DNA of 28,767 bases from Gnetum montanum (Eukaryota > Streptophyta > Gnetopsida > Gnetales > Gnetaceae), in NCBI GenBank assembly GCA_015680685.1, contig MNCI01016076.1, forward strand, positions 1,297 to 30,063, given 5' to 3'. Shown here in pieces: positions 1-10,275 of this stretch. The position numbers and the translations under genes were made by a program. Every line of letters begins with the position of its first letter. Positions within the stretch are counted from its first letter, which is position 1. The notes below the pieces were generated by a model. It had not been told where the DNA came from and did not search any database. It was given only the letters and a program-made list of their open reading frames with translations.

Positions 1-320
1 AATCGCGATGAGTAGCCGATTCCTTGGTTAGCCGTACACATTCGTCAATGCTCGTAACCAAGTCGTACTCATGCCATGCTAACAATAGGTAATAAATAAC
101 ATTAAATAAAACCTATCCATGTACTGCAAGGTTTATCCACAAAGCTTGTCTTTATTGCTGTACACAACTTGCGTACAAGTACAAAGCTACTCAAATAAAG
201 AACCGTTCACTTGGGGACTCCTACTGCGGGCACATGGAAAATATTCTATCTCTGAGGTGATCAATCCGCCAGAGCTTCGCTACTTCTAGCCTATGATTTG
301 AAATGAGGGGAGTGCTTCCT

Positions 321-331
321 CTTATTTATAG
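321..331 (-). promoter_or_regulatory. LTR TATA box
   Basis: The minus strand reads CTATAAATAAG about 185 bp inside the U3 end of the LTR. The other two LTRs have a TATA-like site at a comparable place (11036-11044 and 20691-20700), which supports it as the core promoter of the element family. Confidence 0.55.
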
Positions 332-348
332 ATTTTAAGGTGGACCGT

Positions 349-488
349 GATATCGCGTACGTGATATCACAGGGACGACGCGATATCGCTGCTCATGCGA
401 TATCACGTCTCATCACCTACAATATCATTTATACAATAAAATGTGTTGAGATATGATAACATATCTGTGACATCATAAATATGATATC
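349..488. repeat. Cluster of GATATC palindromes in U3
   Basis: GATATC occurs at 349, 363, 382, 399 and 483, the first four inside 56 bp and mostly with extended palindromic flanks (GTGATATCAC, GCGATATCGC). AATATC and GATATG variants lie between them. The cluster sits just upstream of the TATA-like site in the direction of transcription, the usual place for promoter-proximal binding sites in a U3. A weaker version occurs at 11062-11140 and at about 2965-3035. Confidence 0.6.
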
Positions 489-515
489 ATTGTTACAAAA
501 TTTTTAGATTTATCA

Positions 516-527
516 TACCCCCACAAC
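516..527 (-). other. Polypurine tract of element B
   Basis: The minus strand reads GTTGTGGGGGTA directly before the first base of the 3' LTR (TGATAAA). A purine run at this exact place primes plus-strand DNA synthesis in LTR retrotransposons. The equivalent site in the second element is at 20811-20822. Confidence 0.65.
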
Positions 528-559
528 TAACTAAAAACTCATCCTCTAGTTAAAAAAAA

Positions 560-2401
560 TAAGGATGGAGTTCCTTACAAAACTCATCCTTCTAGAATGT
601 TTTTCTACTTTTCTACTGTGTTCAACCTCATGTTGTCTGCAATGAGTTGTTTATTTTCTTCCTATAAGGTAATAAGTGCTTTCGCATGGGCATATGATTG
701 GGATTTGGCTACTGAAGCATTCCATACTATCTTTTCTTTCTCATATGCTATGTATTTATTATTCTTAAGGAGGAAATTGATCTACTCAATTCTGAATTAT
801 GTTATCAACAGAGTGAGATCTCTCCTTTCTACTCTTAGAGCTACAAGCTCTTCTTGTAATTGGTGAAGATCATTTTCAACATGCTTTGCCCAAGTTTCTT
901 CCATAATTAATTTTCCTTTTGTGGCAATTAATTTAGAATTTGTTGCAGTGACATTACTAGGAATATCAAAGAGATTTTTCATAACTTGTCCTATCTACAA
1001 TAGTCTATCTAACACATCTTCATGTTGTACAAGAGCCATAAAGGTACTAACTAGCTTTTGAGCATCTTTGGTTCCAAAAATATTAGCTAGTGGCATAATA
1101 GATACATTAAATGATTCTTTGATGTGATCTATGAACACTTCTATAGCTCCTACTACATCATGGTGTTGCATGACCACAACTATGGGTCCTTCTCCAAATT
1201 CAAGCACCACTTGGAATGACGCAGCATTCTTGAAAATCTGTTGTGACTACTAGGTCTCTCCTCCTATTTGCAACGATATTTGACTCCATCATTAATAACT
1301 TTAAATAGATTCGCCTCTTCTCTCCTTCCCTAACTGATAGTTTCTACAATTTGCTGCACATGATTCATTGAAGGTCTATAATCTTGTGGTAGTGGTGGTG
1401 GAACTTGTGGCTGTTGTTGCTATTGTCCTAGGGCTTGGATAGTCTCCTTAGTGCCTAGTTGCTCTTATATTTGGTCCTTTTGGAAGGCACTGGCTTGAGC
1501 ATTTTGGCATAGGAAGCATTGAGTGCTTCCTTAATGCATCATTTGTATACCCTGCAATGCCAACTCATTTACATAAGTTCTGGATAAGGCAAGGGAATGT
1601 AAGTGTTGTCTTTCTTGTCTTCTTCTCCTCAAACTACCTTTTGATTTCTATGAAGTAAATGTAAGCAATGTTTACATTAAAATTTCCCATTAATATTGCA
1701 CTCCCTCTAGCCGCATATCTAATGATTTTATTTAACCTCTTAGTAGAAAACAATAAGTGTCAATTTTGAAATAGATCTTTACTTCTACAGTTAATTCATT
1801 GTATTCTTTATCTTCCTTACCATACACCCACTGCAACCATAGCTTCTTGGTGTCTGTGTTAGATCTAGTTGAGATCTGTGTTACCTTTTCTCTATAATTA
1901 GGCACATTCGATACCTATGTGATTGCCTTAACTGAGTAAGATACTGATATTCCTTCAATTTTGACTTCAGCATGTACTTCTTGATTCTGAAAAAAATTGG
2001 AGTATTTCTATTAGATACCACTCTTCATTGTGTGTTACAGTAGGTCACAAAGGAGATGATCAAATTTAGGCCTTAATAGCTTCTAGAGCAAATTCCAAGA
2101 ATGGACCAAAGTTGAGTTCCATAATGACTGTTAACATGATGGATTTGTCTTGAATAGCCTAAAGGCATTTAAGTGATAGTGTAAGTTGTTGTCCCTAGAT
2201 GAGCACTGGTGAAACATCCACTTCTACTTGAGCAAATTGCTCTATGGAAGGAGTTTATTGACGAATGCTAAAGGATTGTTCCTCCTACTCTCCTTGTCCT
2301 ACTTGTGGATTTTTCTTACTCACTTGTCCTCTTCCACGGCCTTGTGGTCTTTTGCTTACTGGTAATGAAAATTCTCCTTGTGCTCCTCTTTTTGGTGCCA
2401 T
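560..2401 (-). pseudogene. Extra 3' ORF of element B, decayed
   Basis: The likely start is ATG at 2399-2401 (MAPKRGAQGE), followed by a basic Gly/Arg stretch (GRGRGQ), in the same relative position as MTPKGK at 25303 in the second element. Further on, in broken frames, come ELNFGPFLEFA, EEWYLIE and VKIEGISVSYSVKAI, matched by ELNFRSVLEFA, WEWYMGE and VKIKDISVSYSVKVI in the other copy. A Gln/Pro stretch (about 1350-1430) and a helix-rich, Leu/Glu-rich part (about 797-1210, with EDVLDRLL and HVENDLHQLQEELVALRVE) follow. It lies after integrase and before the polypurine tract, where Athila-type elements carry an env-like ORF, but I see no signal peptide or fusion peptide. Many TAA/TAG codons and at least one frameshift interrupt it. 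Function unknown. The left copy lacks the 1.4-kb duplication seen at 21962-24753. Confidence 0.6.
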
Positions 2402-2745
2402 CTATAATCAATCAAGGATTTAGAATTACTAGAGTATTCTTATAAATGAGAAACAATTTAGTACATTACTCATACCCTTAGTTATATCAAATTCTTAGTT
2501 CATTATGATTGTAGAGTTAGAAAATGTTTCAATAACAACCCCATTAGTACTTTAAATGAGTGATATAATCAATTAGAAATCTTCTTAAAGTTGTTTTCAT
2601 CCTCACATGGTGATTTACTTTAAAGATTCTTAATATGTCTTCTTAGACTTACCCCTATAATACCTTTCGTTTGTTAGCAATTTAAAAAAAAATCAATTCA
2701 AATTTTCCTTACAAGCATCCACACACACCCCCACCAACCACCCCG

Positions 2746-2775
2746 CCCCCCCCCCCCCCCCCCCCCCCCCCNNNN
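2746..2775. other. Poly-C run ending in an assembly gap
   Basis: Twenty-six C residues (2746-2771) run directly into four N (2772-2775). The C run is preceded by a C-rich, CA-containing stretch. Sequencing or assembly probably failed here, so the distance between 2771 and 2776 is unknown and the C run length is unreliable. Confidence 0.9.
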
Positions 2776-2950
2776 CAATGATCACTCTAGGATCATGTAG
2801 ATTCAAAAATCACACAAATCAAGGTAATAATGAGCAAGTTATGAATGCTAAAAGATGGAGTGTCAAAGCTTTGAGCTACAAAGAAAAATTGGCAACAACT
2901 CCCTTCTTGTAAAAGTCAAAAATGAAAATTTTTTTCTAACTCCCCCACAA

Positions 2951-2959
2951 TATATATAG
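2951..2959 (-). promoter_or_regulatory. Candidate internal TATA box upstream of the extra ORF
   Basis: The minus strand reads CTATATATA about 550 bp (plus the gap) upstream of the ATG at 2401. The second element has CTATAAATA at 25739-25747, about 436 bp upstream of its extra ORF, in alignable surroundings with a C-rich run nearby. An AATATC-rich stretch resembling the U3 cluster lies just upstream. It could drive a separate transcript of the 3' ORF; this is inference, and TATA-like strings are common in AT-rich DNA. Confidence 0.35.
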
Positions 2960-3850
2960 TTTTCATGGATGCAATATTGTAAATGAGACATTGTAGATTC
3001 AATATCATAGGTGCTTGCAATATCGTAGATATGATTTCATCATAAAAAAAATCAGAATTTCTTAATGTTTTTCTCAAAAAAAAATTGAGTCCCATAGGAT
3101 AGTTGAAAGATATGCATGATGTCGAAAGGGTCTTGAAATGGAGATGATGCGTTAGTTGTAAAAAATAAGCATTGAAAGTTTATGATTAAGGAATCTTGTG
3201 CTATGAAAGTATATGAGGTATTGATGAAATGGATGAGAAAGAAAACATTATTGTGTTATTAGAATGAATAGTGTGAATGATATGGGAAGTATTTATTATT
3301 ATTTATTTAAATTGGAAGGCTCAACATGATGTGGAATTGCTTGACAAGTATAAGATACAACAATTATACAAGTGGGTCCTCCCCAAAGCAAGATCCAACC
3401 CTTAATGCCTTTGTATAACCATGCCTAAATGTGTTCTTAGGCACTTAAGGAGTTGAATGTAACTCATACATATTTAGCAAAACACACATGTTAGTACCAC
3501 TAAATTGGAAAAATAAGTCTATGTTAAGAAAAATCATTAGTTATGATTATTTAAACAATGAGATGAAATGGGATTAGAAGAGATTGCAGAAATTAGGATG
3601 TGAAGTTTCTTACCATAGGCATAATGAATTCTTGTATTTTATTAGTGATTAATGTAATCATTAGCCTTTCTTTCCAAGATTCAAGCCAAGTCCAAACCAC
3701 ATTCTAGTGACATCACATCATTTCATCCCTTGGAATTACAATTGTAAGACTATCCACGTTACAAGGAGTATTGTCACTTGGCATATTATCTAAGGGAGGA
3801 GTTATTTTATGGCACTTGTTTATTTTCTTAGATTCTTGAGAAGTTGCCTA

Positions 3851-3877
3851 CCTTCAAGCATGGGTAACATGTCTTTC
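3851..3877. repeat. 27-bp block identical in both elements
   Basis: The 27 bases at 3851-3877 are identical to 26570-26596, in the same orientation and the same relative place between integrase and the extra ORF. The flanks on either side are far less similar. It starts CCTTCAAGCA and ends ATGTCTTTC. Confidence 0.7.
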
Positions 3878-4339
3878 CAATGGAACCCCCAGAAATTTAC
3901 TTTATGCCCTCTCTCTCTCTTTTAATTCTATGCCAACCCTTTTAAGGTAGCACTTATTTTACTCTTACTCCCATTTTTTGTTAGATCTACAAGCATATAA
4001 TACAACCTTAGTAACATGATAGAACTTACAATAGTAATCCAAAAGGAATCCACAAGTTCCCTTAATGTCACTCTTTTTTCATTACCTACTGGTTCTTCAC
4101 TTTTCTATCCAAACATAATGATCATAAGTTTATTCTTACTTTGATGCTAGAAAGAAAATCATTATGGCCATGGTAAGAACCTCTTATTATTAGAATGGAT
4201 GAATGGATGATGTGGGCTCACTATGAAAATAATCAGTCTCTTATGACTTGATTTCATAGAGAAATTTTCACCTTATTGGGTGACATCTTCCCTTTATTTA
4301 AATGTGTTTTATTAATGATCAAAAATTATTTACAAAGGG

Positions 4340-4530
4340 TTTCAAACAAAGTATAAAAAAAATGGGAAAGATGGTAAAAAAATTATGAAAAAGTGTAAAG
4401 AATGAAAAATGTTAAAGAATTGAAAAATATTGAAGAATGTGAAAAATTTAAGAAATGAGAAAGTATAAAACAATGAGAAAAATGTAAAATAATGTGAAAA
4501 ATGAAAGGAATTTTAAAATAAAAAATAGAA
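4340..4530. repeat. A-rich degenerate short repeat
   Basis: A run of loosely repeated units of about 10-13 bp of the form AATGTGAAAAA or AAAGAATGAAA, almost free of C. It lies just downstream of the integrase in element orientation. A comparable A-rich stretch is at about 27100-27250 in the second element. Confidence 0.6.
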
Positions 4531-4639
4531 AAATCAGTAAGGTACCTATGATTTTAAATGAACAACCCCATGACTGTTATGAAGATCAAGGAAATTGAAG
4601 ATAGAATAAGTAGAAGAGTGGTGAGTAGGTTAGGTATAT

Positions 4640-5760
4640 TCCTTTGAGTACTCATAGTATGGTTTGACTTGTTGGATATTGACAAGGGTAAGCTTATGTG
4701 GGTTCGATGGGTGATGAATATGTAAAGCACTAGATGGATAAGTGACGCGTACTATGTATGATCCCTCCCAAAGTGTCTAAAATTTAGACTTTTGGGGTAA
4801 ATGGCTAGGATTGTAATAAAGGACCTTATCGCTTGATTGTATGGTTACATTTTTTATTCACGAATAGTGCGTAATCTTGGAGTAGTGCTTGTGGACTTCA
4901 CTATCCATAAGTGCTACTTGTCAATTTTCATCTAAAAGACTTATTTTCATTAGAGGTTCCTTTTGTGTTAAACTCAAATCAAGGCCAACCTCACTAGTGG
5001 TAGCTAAAGTGTGGACGTTTGCCTGGATTAGAAGTGTCGGCAACTTTTCATAGACTAACTCATATGGGATGTAGCCTATAGGCAATTTCAAGGATGTTCT
5101 ATAGGCCATAGATCATTTTTTAATTTCATACTCTAATCACATATAAACCAAATAACTGTCCTAATGAGTATTCTAGTAATTTCATAGTTAGCAACTTTAG
5201 CTTGACCAGTTTCTTGGGGATGATATGGTATTGTTAATGTATGGTTAACCCCAAGTTGTTGCATGAGTTTCTTAAAGGTAGCACCGATGAAGTGGGATCC
5301 ATTATCTTATATTAGCATTCTAGGTACTCCAAATCGGTTCACCGCATGTTGTTGAAAAAACTTGGTAACTATTTTTGCTATATAATCCTTTACTGCTACT
5401 GCCTCTGCCTACTTTGTGCAATAATCCATAGTCACAATAATGTATACTTTTTCATTTAACATTAATTGAATTAACCCCATAAAATTAATTCCCCAAATAT
5501 CAAAAGCCTCTAGGAGCTATATCTAATGTTGTAGACCTTCATGTCTGGCCATAATTCCTCCATTTCTTTGGCAACATTTACATGATTTGGCAACAGTATG
5601 GGCATCTTTGAACATAGTATGCCAAAATTAGCCTACCATCAATAATTTAAGTGCTAGTCTATGCCCTGCATAGTGGCCACCACATGAACCTTGATGGACA
5701 TCTTGTAACACTCTTTGCTAGTCACAATCAGGCATACACCATATAACAAGCCCATTTGCA
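4640..5760 (-). pseudogene. Ty3/gypsy integrase (decayed)
   Basis: Integrase joins element cDNA to host DNA. From the right there is a zinc-binding region with the pattern H...H...C..C (VLQDVHQGSCGGHY, then KSCKCCQRNGG), followed by the DDE core. The first core Asp sits in FDIWGINFMG, where Asp has become Asn (codon at 5484-5486). The second is kept in DNGSHF. The third, Glu, has become Lys in TGQAKVAN (codon at 5196-5198). The C-terminal part holds AYRTSLKLPIGYIPYELVYEK cut by stops, and a TLWEGSYIV stretch near 4755-4785. In-frame stops are frequent. With two of three catalytic acids gone and multiple stops it is inactive. The same region of a related copy lies at 27300-28767. Confidence 0.8.
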
Positions 5761-5799
5761 CAAATTTTGTATAGGTTGCCATTTATTTCCATGTATTGT

Positions 5800-6480
5800 T
5801 TAGCTTTCTAAAGAAATTGTTGATGTTTTCTTCTGGTCCATTCAACAAGAGGCTCTTCTATGATGAGATACATCAAGTACTCTAGCATCCATGGTTGTTT
5901 TGTTGAATTTACAACCTTTGTTGTTCTAGTGAAGAGGTCCTCCTCAAGAAATTGATCTAATAAGGATTCTACTTGATTATTTGCATCCCATTTCAACCTT
6001 GATAAATGATCAGCTACAACATTTTCTATCTCTTTTTTATCATCATTGTGATGTCTAACTCTTGAACATCTTATGACTTTGGGACAAATTGTTGGCTTGT
6101 TCATTAAAAATTAGATGGCACTATGGTTTATGTGGACGAAGATCTAGTAACTGAGCACATAATGTCTAAATTTCTCAAGCACATACACCATAGCCATCAG
6201 CTCCTTTTTAGTTGTGATGTAGTTTAGTTGTGCTTCAGTGATGCTCCTATTAACATAATGTAGGTAGCATGGTCTCTTTTAATCATCAAGTTGTATCAGT
6301 ACTACATCAAGTGCATAGTTAGTGGCATCAGTCATGATAAGAAAAGGCATCAACCAATCCAGAGCTTGGAGGATTGGTGTCTCAACTAACTTTTACTTTC
6401 AAACTTTCGAATGGCTTTTCACATGAACTAGTCCATTCAAAAGGTGCATTCTTCTTTGTCAATTCTACCAGTATTTGGCT
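5800..6480 (-). pseudogene. Ty3/gypsy RNase H and linker (decayed)
   Basis: RNase H removes the RNA strand during reverse transcription. The minus strand shows TDATNYALDVVLIQ (first catalytic Asp of the family in TDA), then ITEAQLNYITTKKELMA and LEKFRHYVLSY, and after it NVVADHLSRLKW, the usual end of the RNase H and linker in plant gypsy elements. It follows RT without a gap and precedes integrase. Stops and a frame change interrupt it. Confidence 0.75.
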
Positions 6481-7450
6481 ATTTTTAAGAAGTTTTTAAT
6501 AAATCTTCTATTGTATCCCATATGGCCTTAAAAAGATCTCACATCTTTTACTATCTATGGCTTTTGAGTGATGTTTTTAATTACTCTAATTTTTTCAAGA
6601 CCTACATCTATACCCCTTTTGGATATTTTGTGTCCTAGTACTATACCTTCCTGGACCATGAGATGGCTCTTCTACCAATTGAGCTTCAAATTAGTTTCAA
6701 GACATCTTTTAACTACTTGCTCCAACCAGTCTAGGGCTTGTTTGAAATCTAGCCTGTATGTGGAGATATCATTCATGAAAACTTCAACACCATTACCTAT
6801 ATGCTTTTGGAAGATGCTTAAAACCAATCTTTGGAAGGTTGTTGGCACATTGCATAGACAGAAAGGCATTTGTTTGTAAGCAAATGTTCTCCATGGACTA
6901 GTGAACATGGTTTTTTTTTGGTCCTTCGATCCAATGTGAATTTGATCATATCCATTGTACCCATCCAAAAAACTATAGTACTGATGTCTCAAAATTGTGT
7001 CTAGGACTTGATCAAAAAATGGCAATGGGAAATGATCCTTAAATGTGGCTAAATTCAATAGTTGGAAGTCAATGCAAATGTGCCATTTACCTCCCTTCTT
7101 TAGAAGTATCACCAACAGGCTTGCCCATTTACTATCTACAATTGGATAAATGAATTCTACCTTTAGAAACTTTTCCAATTCCTACTTAACTACCTCTTTG
7201 ATTTTAGGATTAAGTCTTCATTGAGGTTAGTGTTTTCGTTTGATTACAGGATTAGTGAAGATCTAGTGTTGGCAAATTCGTGGATCAATTCCTATGATCT
7301 CATCATCAAACCACGCAAATGTTGTAGGCCATCTATTGAGCACCTCCAGTAGTTTCCCTTTTTGTTCCTTGTCTAGGTTAGCATTTATAATTACCAACTT
7401 CTTGTTGTTTAGAAATGCATATTCTAATATTGCTTGTAGGGCTTTCAATT
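6480..7450 (-). pseudogene. Ty3/gypsy reverse transcriptase (decayed)
   Basis: Reverse transcriptase copies element RNA into cDNA. The stretch begins with a pre-RT segment (RWPTTFAWFDDEIIGIDPRI at 7263-7350). After a few stops there is a 168-codon open stretch (6672-7178) with EFIYPIVDSKWASLLVI, DFQLLNLATFKDHFPLP, FLDGYNGYDQIHI, PFCLCNVPTTFQR and CLETNLKLNW. The last catalytic motif, normally YMDD in this group, reads FMND; the codon at 6771-6773 has changed from Asp to Asn. LGHKISKRGIDV follows in broken frame. FLDGYNGYDQI is close to the FLDGFSGYNQI typical of Tat/Athila elements. Internal stops and the lost Asp make it inactive. Confidence 0.85.
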
Positions 7451-7689
7451 TTAGTGGTTCTAGTTACATTATGTCAAGGATTTCAAGTGTCCCCAGTCTA
7501 TTTCTTCCTCCTAAATGTTCTATGGGTAAGAGTGTCTTTTTCTTAGTTATTCAAACTTATCTATTTTTGTAATGTCAGTACTGATGATCTATTCTTCTAG
7601 TTTCATATGCTTATTGGATTGGGTTTCCTCACTAGTAATTAGCCACTAGGTGTCCTCTTGTTGTTGCATATAGGCAATTTTGCACACAA

Positions 7690-8150
7690 CTTGTTTCTAT
7701 GCATTAATTGCATGCCTTAGTTTCTTTTTGTTTAATAAACCAAATTTTTTGCATACAATTACACCCATGATCATTGTATGCAATACATGGAACCCTTCAT
7801 CTATGTATGATTTCAACTTCATCTTCGTTGAAAATTTCCCAAGATAAATCATGAATTCCAAGCTTAGCATCCATGATGCTAAGCCAACCTCTTCCCATGA
7901 TAATTGGGAACTCTTCCTTATTTTTTCCCACATGAATTACTAGAAAATTGGCAAGGTAGGACTAGCCACTAATGGTGGTAATCACATCATCTATCTGTCC
8001 AAGTGGTACTATGATTGACTATTCTACAAGCTCTAAATAAATGTTACTTTTCTTTAGTAGTGGAAGGTTCTAGGCCTGGTACATGTCTTGAGATATTAGA
8101 TTTACTCCAAACCCTGAATCTAATAGAGCTTTGCACGATTTTTTGTCTTT
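7690..8150 (-). pseudogene. Retrotransposon aspartic protease (decayed)
   Basis: The protease cuts the element polyprotein. The minus strand at about 8095-8140 reads CKALLDSGFGVNLISQDMYQ, with the active-site triad as DSG. About 80 residues later comes EFPIIMGRGWLSIMDAKL, the second conserved block (ILGRxWL in the family). In-frame TAG codons interrupt it. It lies between gag and RT as expected. Of the element's enzymes this is the one whose catalytic motif still looks intact. Confidence 0.7.
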
Positions 8151-10020
8151 CTATATGGAGATAAACCAAGGGACTTCCTGGATCAGTTCTTTTCTATGAA
8201 AGAGCCCCTACCTTGATCCAATGGTTTACTATTTTTGTGAGCATGATAGTTGTGATGTTTGAACCTGATGATGTCAGAAGTTTATTGCATTGGAAAGGAC
8301 TCGATGTGGATGGGGTGTAGTTAGATGTGTTCCCCATCTATTGAGTCTTCATTGAACTCATTTTGACGAACAATCATTTCTTGGGTTGAGACTCATAAGT
8401 AACCTTCCTCTCATGTGTATTAACTACGCTTGTAGCACTTTTTGGCTGGGGTTGTAATGGCAAGTTCCCCTACATAACAGGAGGCAGCACTAGTCGCATT
8501 GGACTAAAGTGTTGAGTAGAAGGTCCAGTTGCTGGTGGATGCACATATGGGTTGGAATCAATTCTTAGTGGCATTGATTTGTGGTATTCTGTTGAATAGT
8601 ACTATGGGGTTTGAACAACTACACAATTAGGCGAGACTAGATGTTGGACATAGTATCCATAAAGATCATGTTGTCTATATGGATAATGTTGGTGTAGTGG
8701 TGGTATGACCCATGATTACGACTACTACCAATACTGATGGTACTTCTCCTACAACTATGGCAAGGCTCCACTAGGATAGTACGTTGGTTGATGTTGTTGT
8801 CTATGGTTACTTTGAGGATAAGGTAACTATTTGGGCATTTTTTTGAACAAATCATGGGTTAAGTGTGTACACATTGATTTCTTGTAGACGTACCATGATT
8901 GGACAACATCCCTTAGGATGTTCTCACTAGCACATAATGCAACCTTCATCATCTATGAAGCTAGTGTCTGAGTGTCTAGCTACTAAAGCAACTTTGCCCT
9001 TTTTTCAACATTCTCTCTTCTTCTTTTTACCTTTGCCTCTATTAAGTGCTTGTTCTACTTTCTCCTCCATAATCTTGATGCTATTGTATATCATTCATCT
9101 ACCAAATCCCACATTTTCGCTACATGTGCTACTACATTGGCAACAGATTTTTGAATTGGTAGCATCTCTTTCCTGATGACTTGGTCCAAGGTTTCTTCTT
9201 CTTAGGTTTCATAGGCTCATACATCTCTTTTCCTAATGGATGAATTGTTGTTATATTCTTCAGTTGATTCCCTTTTTTTGAGTTCTCCTTCTTCTTTTGC
9301 CACTTGATTGATGAGTTTTTAAATCTAATGAATAGTGAATTCTGATTGTCTTCCTTGGGCATAAACCCCAAGGGTCTCTCTTGTTTTGCTTCTCAACCCA
9401 TCTATGATGTGCCTCAGTTGTTCCTTTGATGAAAATTCATGGCCAAGGCATCTGTGTAACAATGAATAATATCTACCCATTGCTACATCAAGGGTCTTGT
9501 GAGTCCCTTGTTTCCAGTTATGGATTTGATTTCTTAGATTTGACACTCACGAATAGGTTTGATATTTATCATTAAAGATTTCAAGCATAGTACTCTAGCA
9601 TCTAATGAAGTCAGGTTCTAGTGATCTGTACTAGCTTTCTAATTCCTTCATAAGTGTTCTAGGAAACAGCTTCAATTTCTACCAATCACTCTCTATGTTT
9701 TGGAGGGCACAGGCATCATGGAATACTTGAAGGTAATGCTAAGGATCAGTGTTGTAACCTCCTTCAAATCGAGGCATGTTATTCATATCTAGCCATTTGA
9801 TTTGGCTATCTCTCACGTGCCTGGTTGGTATGTAGATCGCTTCCTGAATGTTGATCATGCTCCAGGTTTCCATAAGGGGTTTTTCATCATGATTAGGTTC
9901 ATAGGCTCTGTGGTAGCAATGATCCCTTCTATGCTTGTGCCTCTCTTGATCCTCTCTTCTACCACTATGCCTTCTTCTTTCATACTCCTCATCTTCTAAA
10001 TCAAAATACCTTGAGTATCA
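8150..10020 (-). pseudogene. Retrotransposon gag (decayed)
   Basis: Gag forms the particle that encloses element RNA. At about 9600-9800 the minus strand reads MPRFEGGYNTDP, HYLQVFHDACALQNIESDW and KLKLFPRTL with TAG codons between, the capsid core of plant gypsy gag. A second piece at 9325-9546 has LRNQIHNWKQGTHKTLDVAM. At about 8895-8945 lies a zinc-knuckle-like CIMC...EHPKGCC, again with stops inside. Upstream is an Arg/His-rich stretch (9900-10250). Between the knuckle and the protease (8200-8850) is a Tyr/Gln/Pro/His-rich linker without a recognised domain. The start codon cannot be fixed because of the decay. Confidence 0.7.
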
Positions 10021-10275
10021 GTCATGATGACCATGAGCTCTTCCCTATTTAGTATCAAAGTCTCAGTACTTATGTTGTCTCCTATCATAGTCCTATGATG
10101 ATCATGATGAAGCAGAGAAGGTAGCAAAACAATGTGCCAATTGATTCTCCTTTCATGACTCTTGTGAGTTTCCTTATAGGACTTAGCAAGATCCCTTGGC
10201 CTAGAGTTCCTATTGTATCTTGAGTCAGTAGCCTCCCCTTGTGTGTCTCTACTAGAGTAGAATGAAGTTGGACTT

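Larger units (their letters stand above)
6..515 (-). repeat. 3' LTR of element B (short variant)
   Basis: The right edge is fixed by alignment with two other LTRs in the window: it ends in TTTATCA and is followed directly by a polypurine tract on the minus strand. The left edge, CGATGAGTAG at position 6, matches TGATGAGTAG at 10297 with the first T changed. U3 (high coordinates) is close to the LTR at 10297-11170. The middle lacks about 340 bp present there. The LTR contains a minus-strand TATA-like site and a cluster of GATATC palindromes. The left boundary is less sure because it lies at the window edge. Confidence 0.65.
2403..4640. other. Non-coding spacer between integrase and the extra ORF
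   Basis: No ORF with recognisable content is present on either strand. The stretch corresponds in order to 25304-27290 of the second element: both hold a TATA-like site, a C-rich run near it, an exactly shared 27-bp block (3851-3877 and 26570-26596) and A-rich low-complexity DNA close to the integrase end. A short CT microsatellite lies at about 3908-3921. It appears to be a genuine part of the element rather than an unrelated insertion. Confidence 0.5.

Noticed and set aside
349-488. GATATC cluster as a CRISPR array or satellite
   Set aside because: Units are short palindromes with uneven spacing, part of an LTR in a plant genome; no repeat-spacer structure.
597-866. 89-codon plus-strand ORF
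   Set aside because: It lies antisense within the decayed extra ORF of element B and has no domain; the minus-strand reading aligns with the second element.
560-2401. Extra ORF as a retroviral envelope gene
   Set aside because: Position fits, but no signal peptide, fusion-peptide-like stretch or transmembrane anchor could be seen; coiled-coil and basic parts suggest otherwise.
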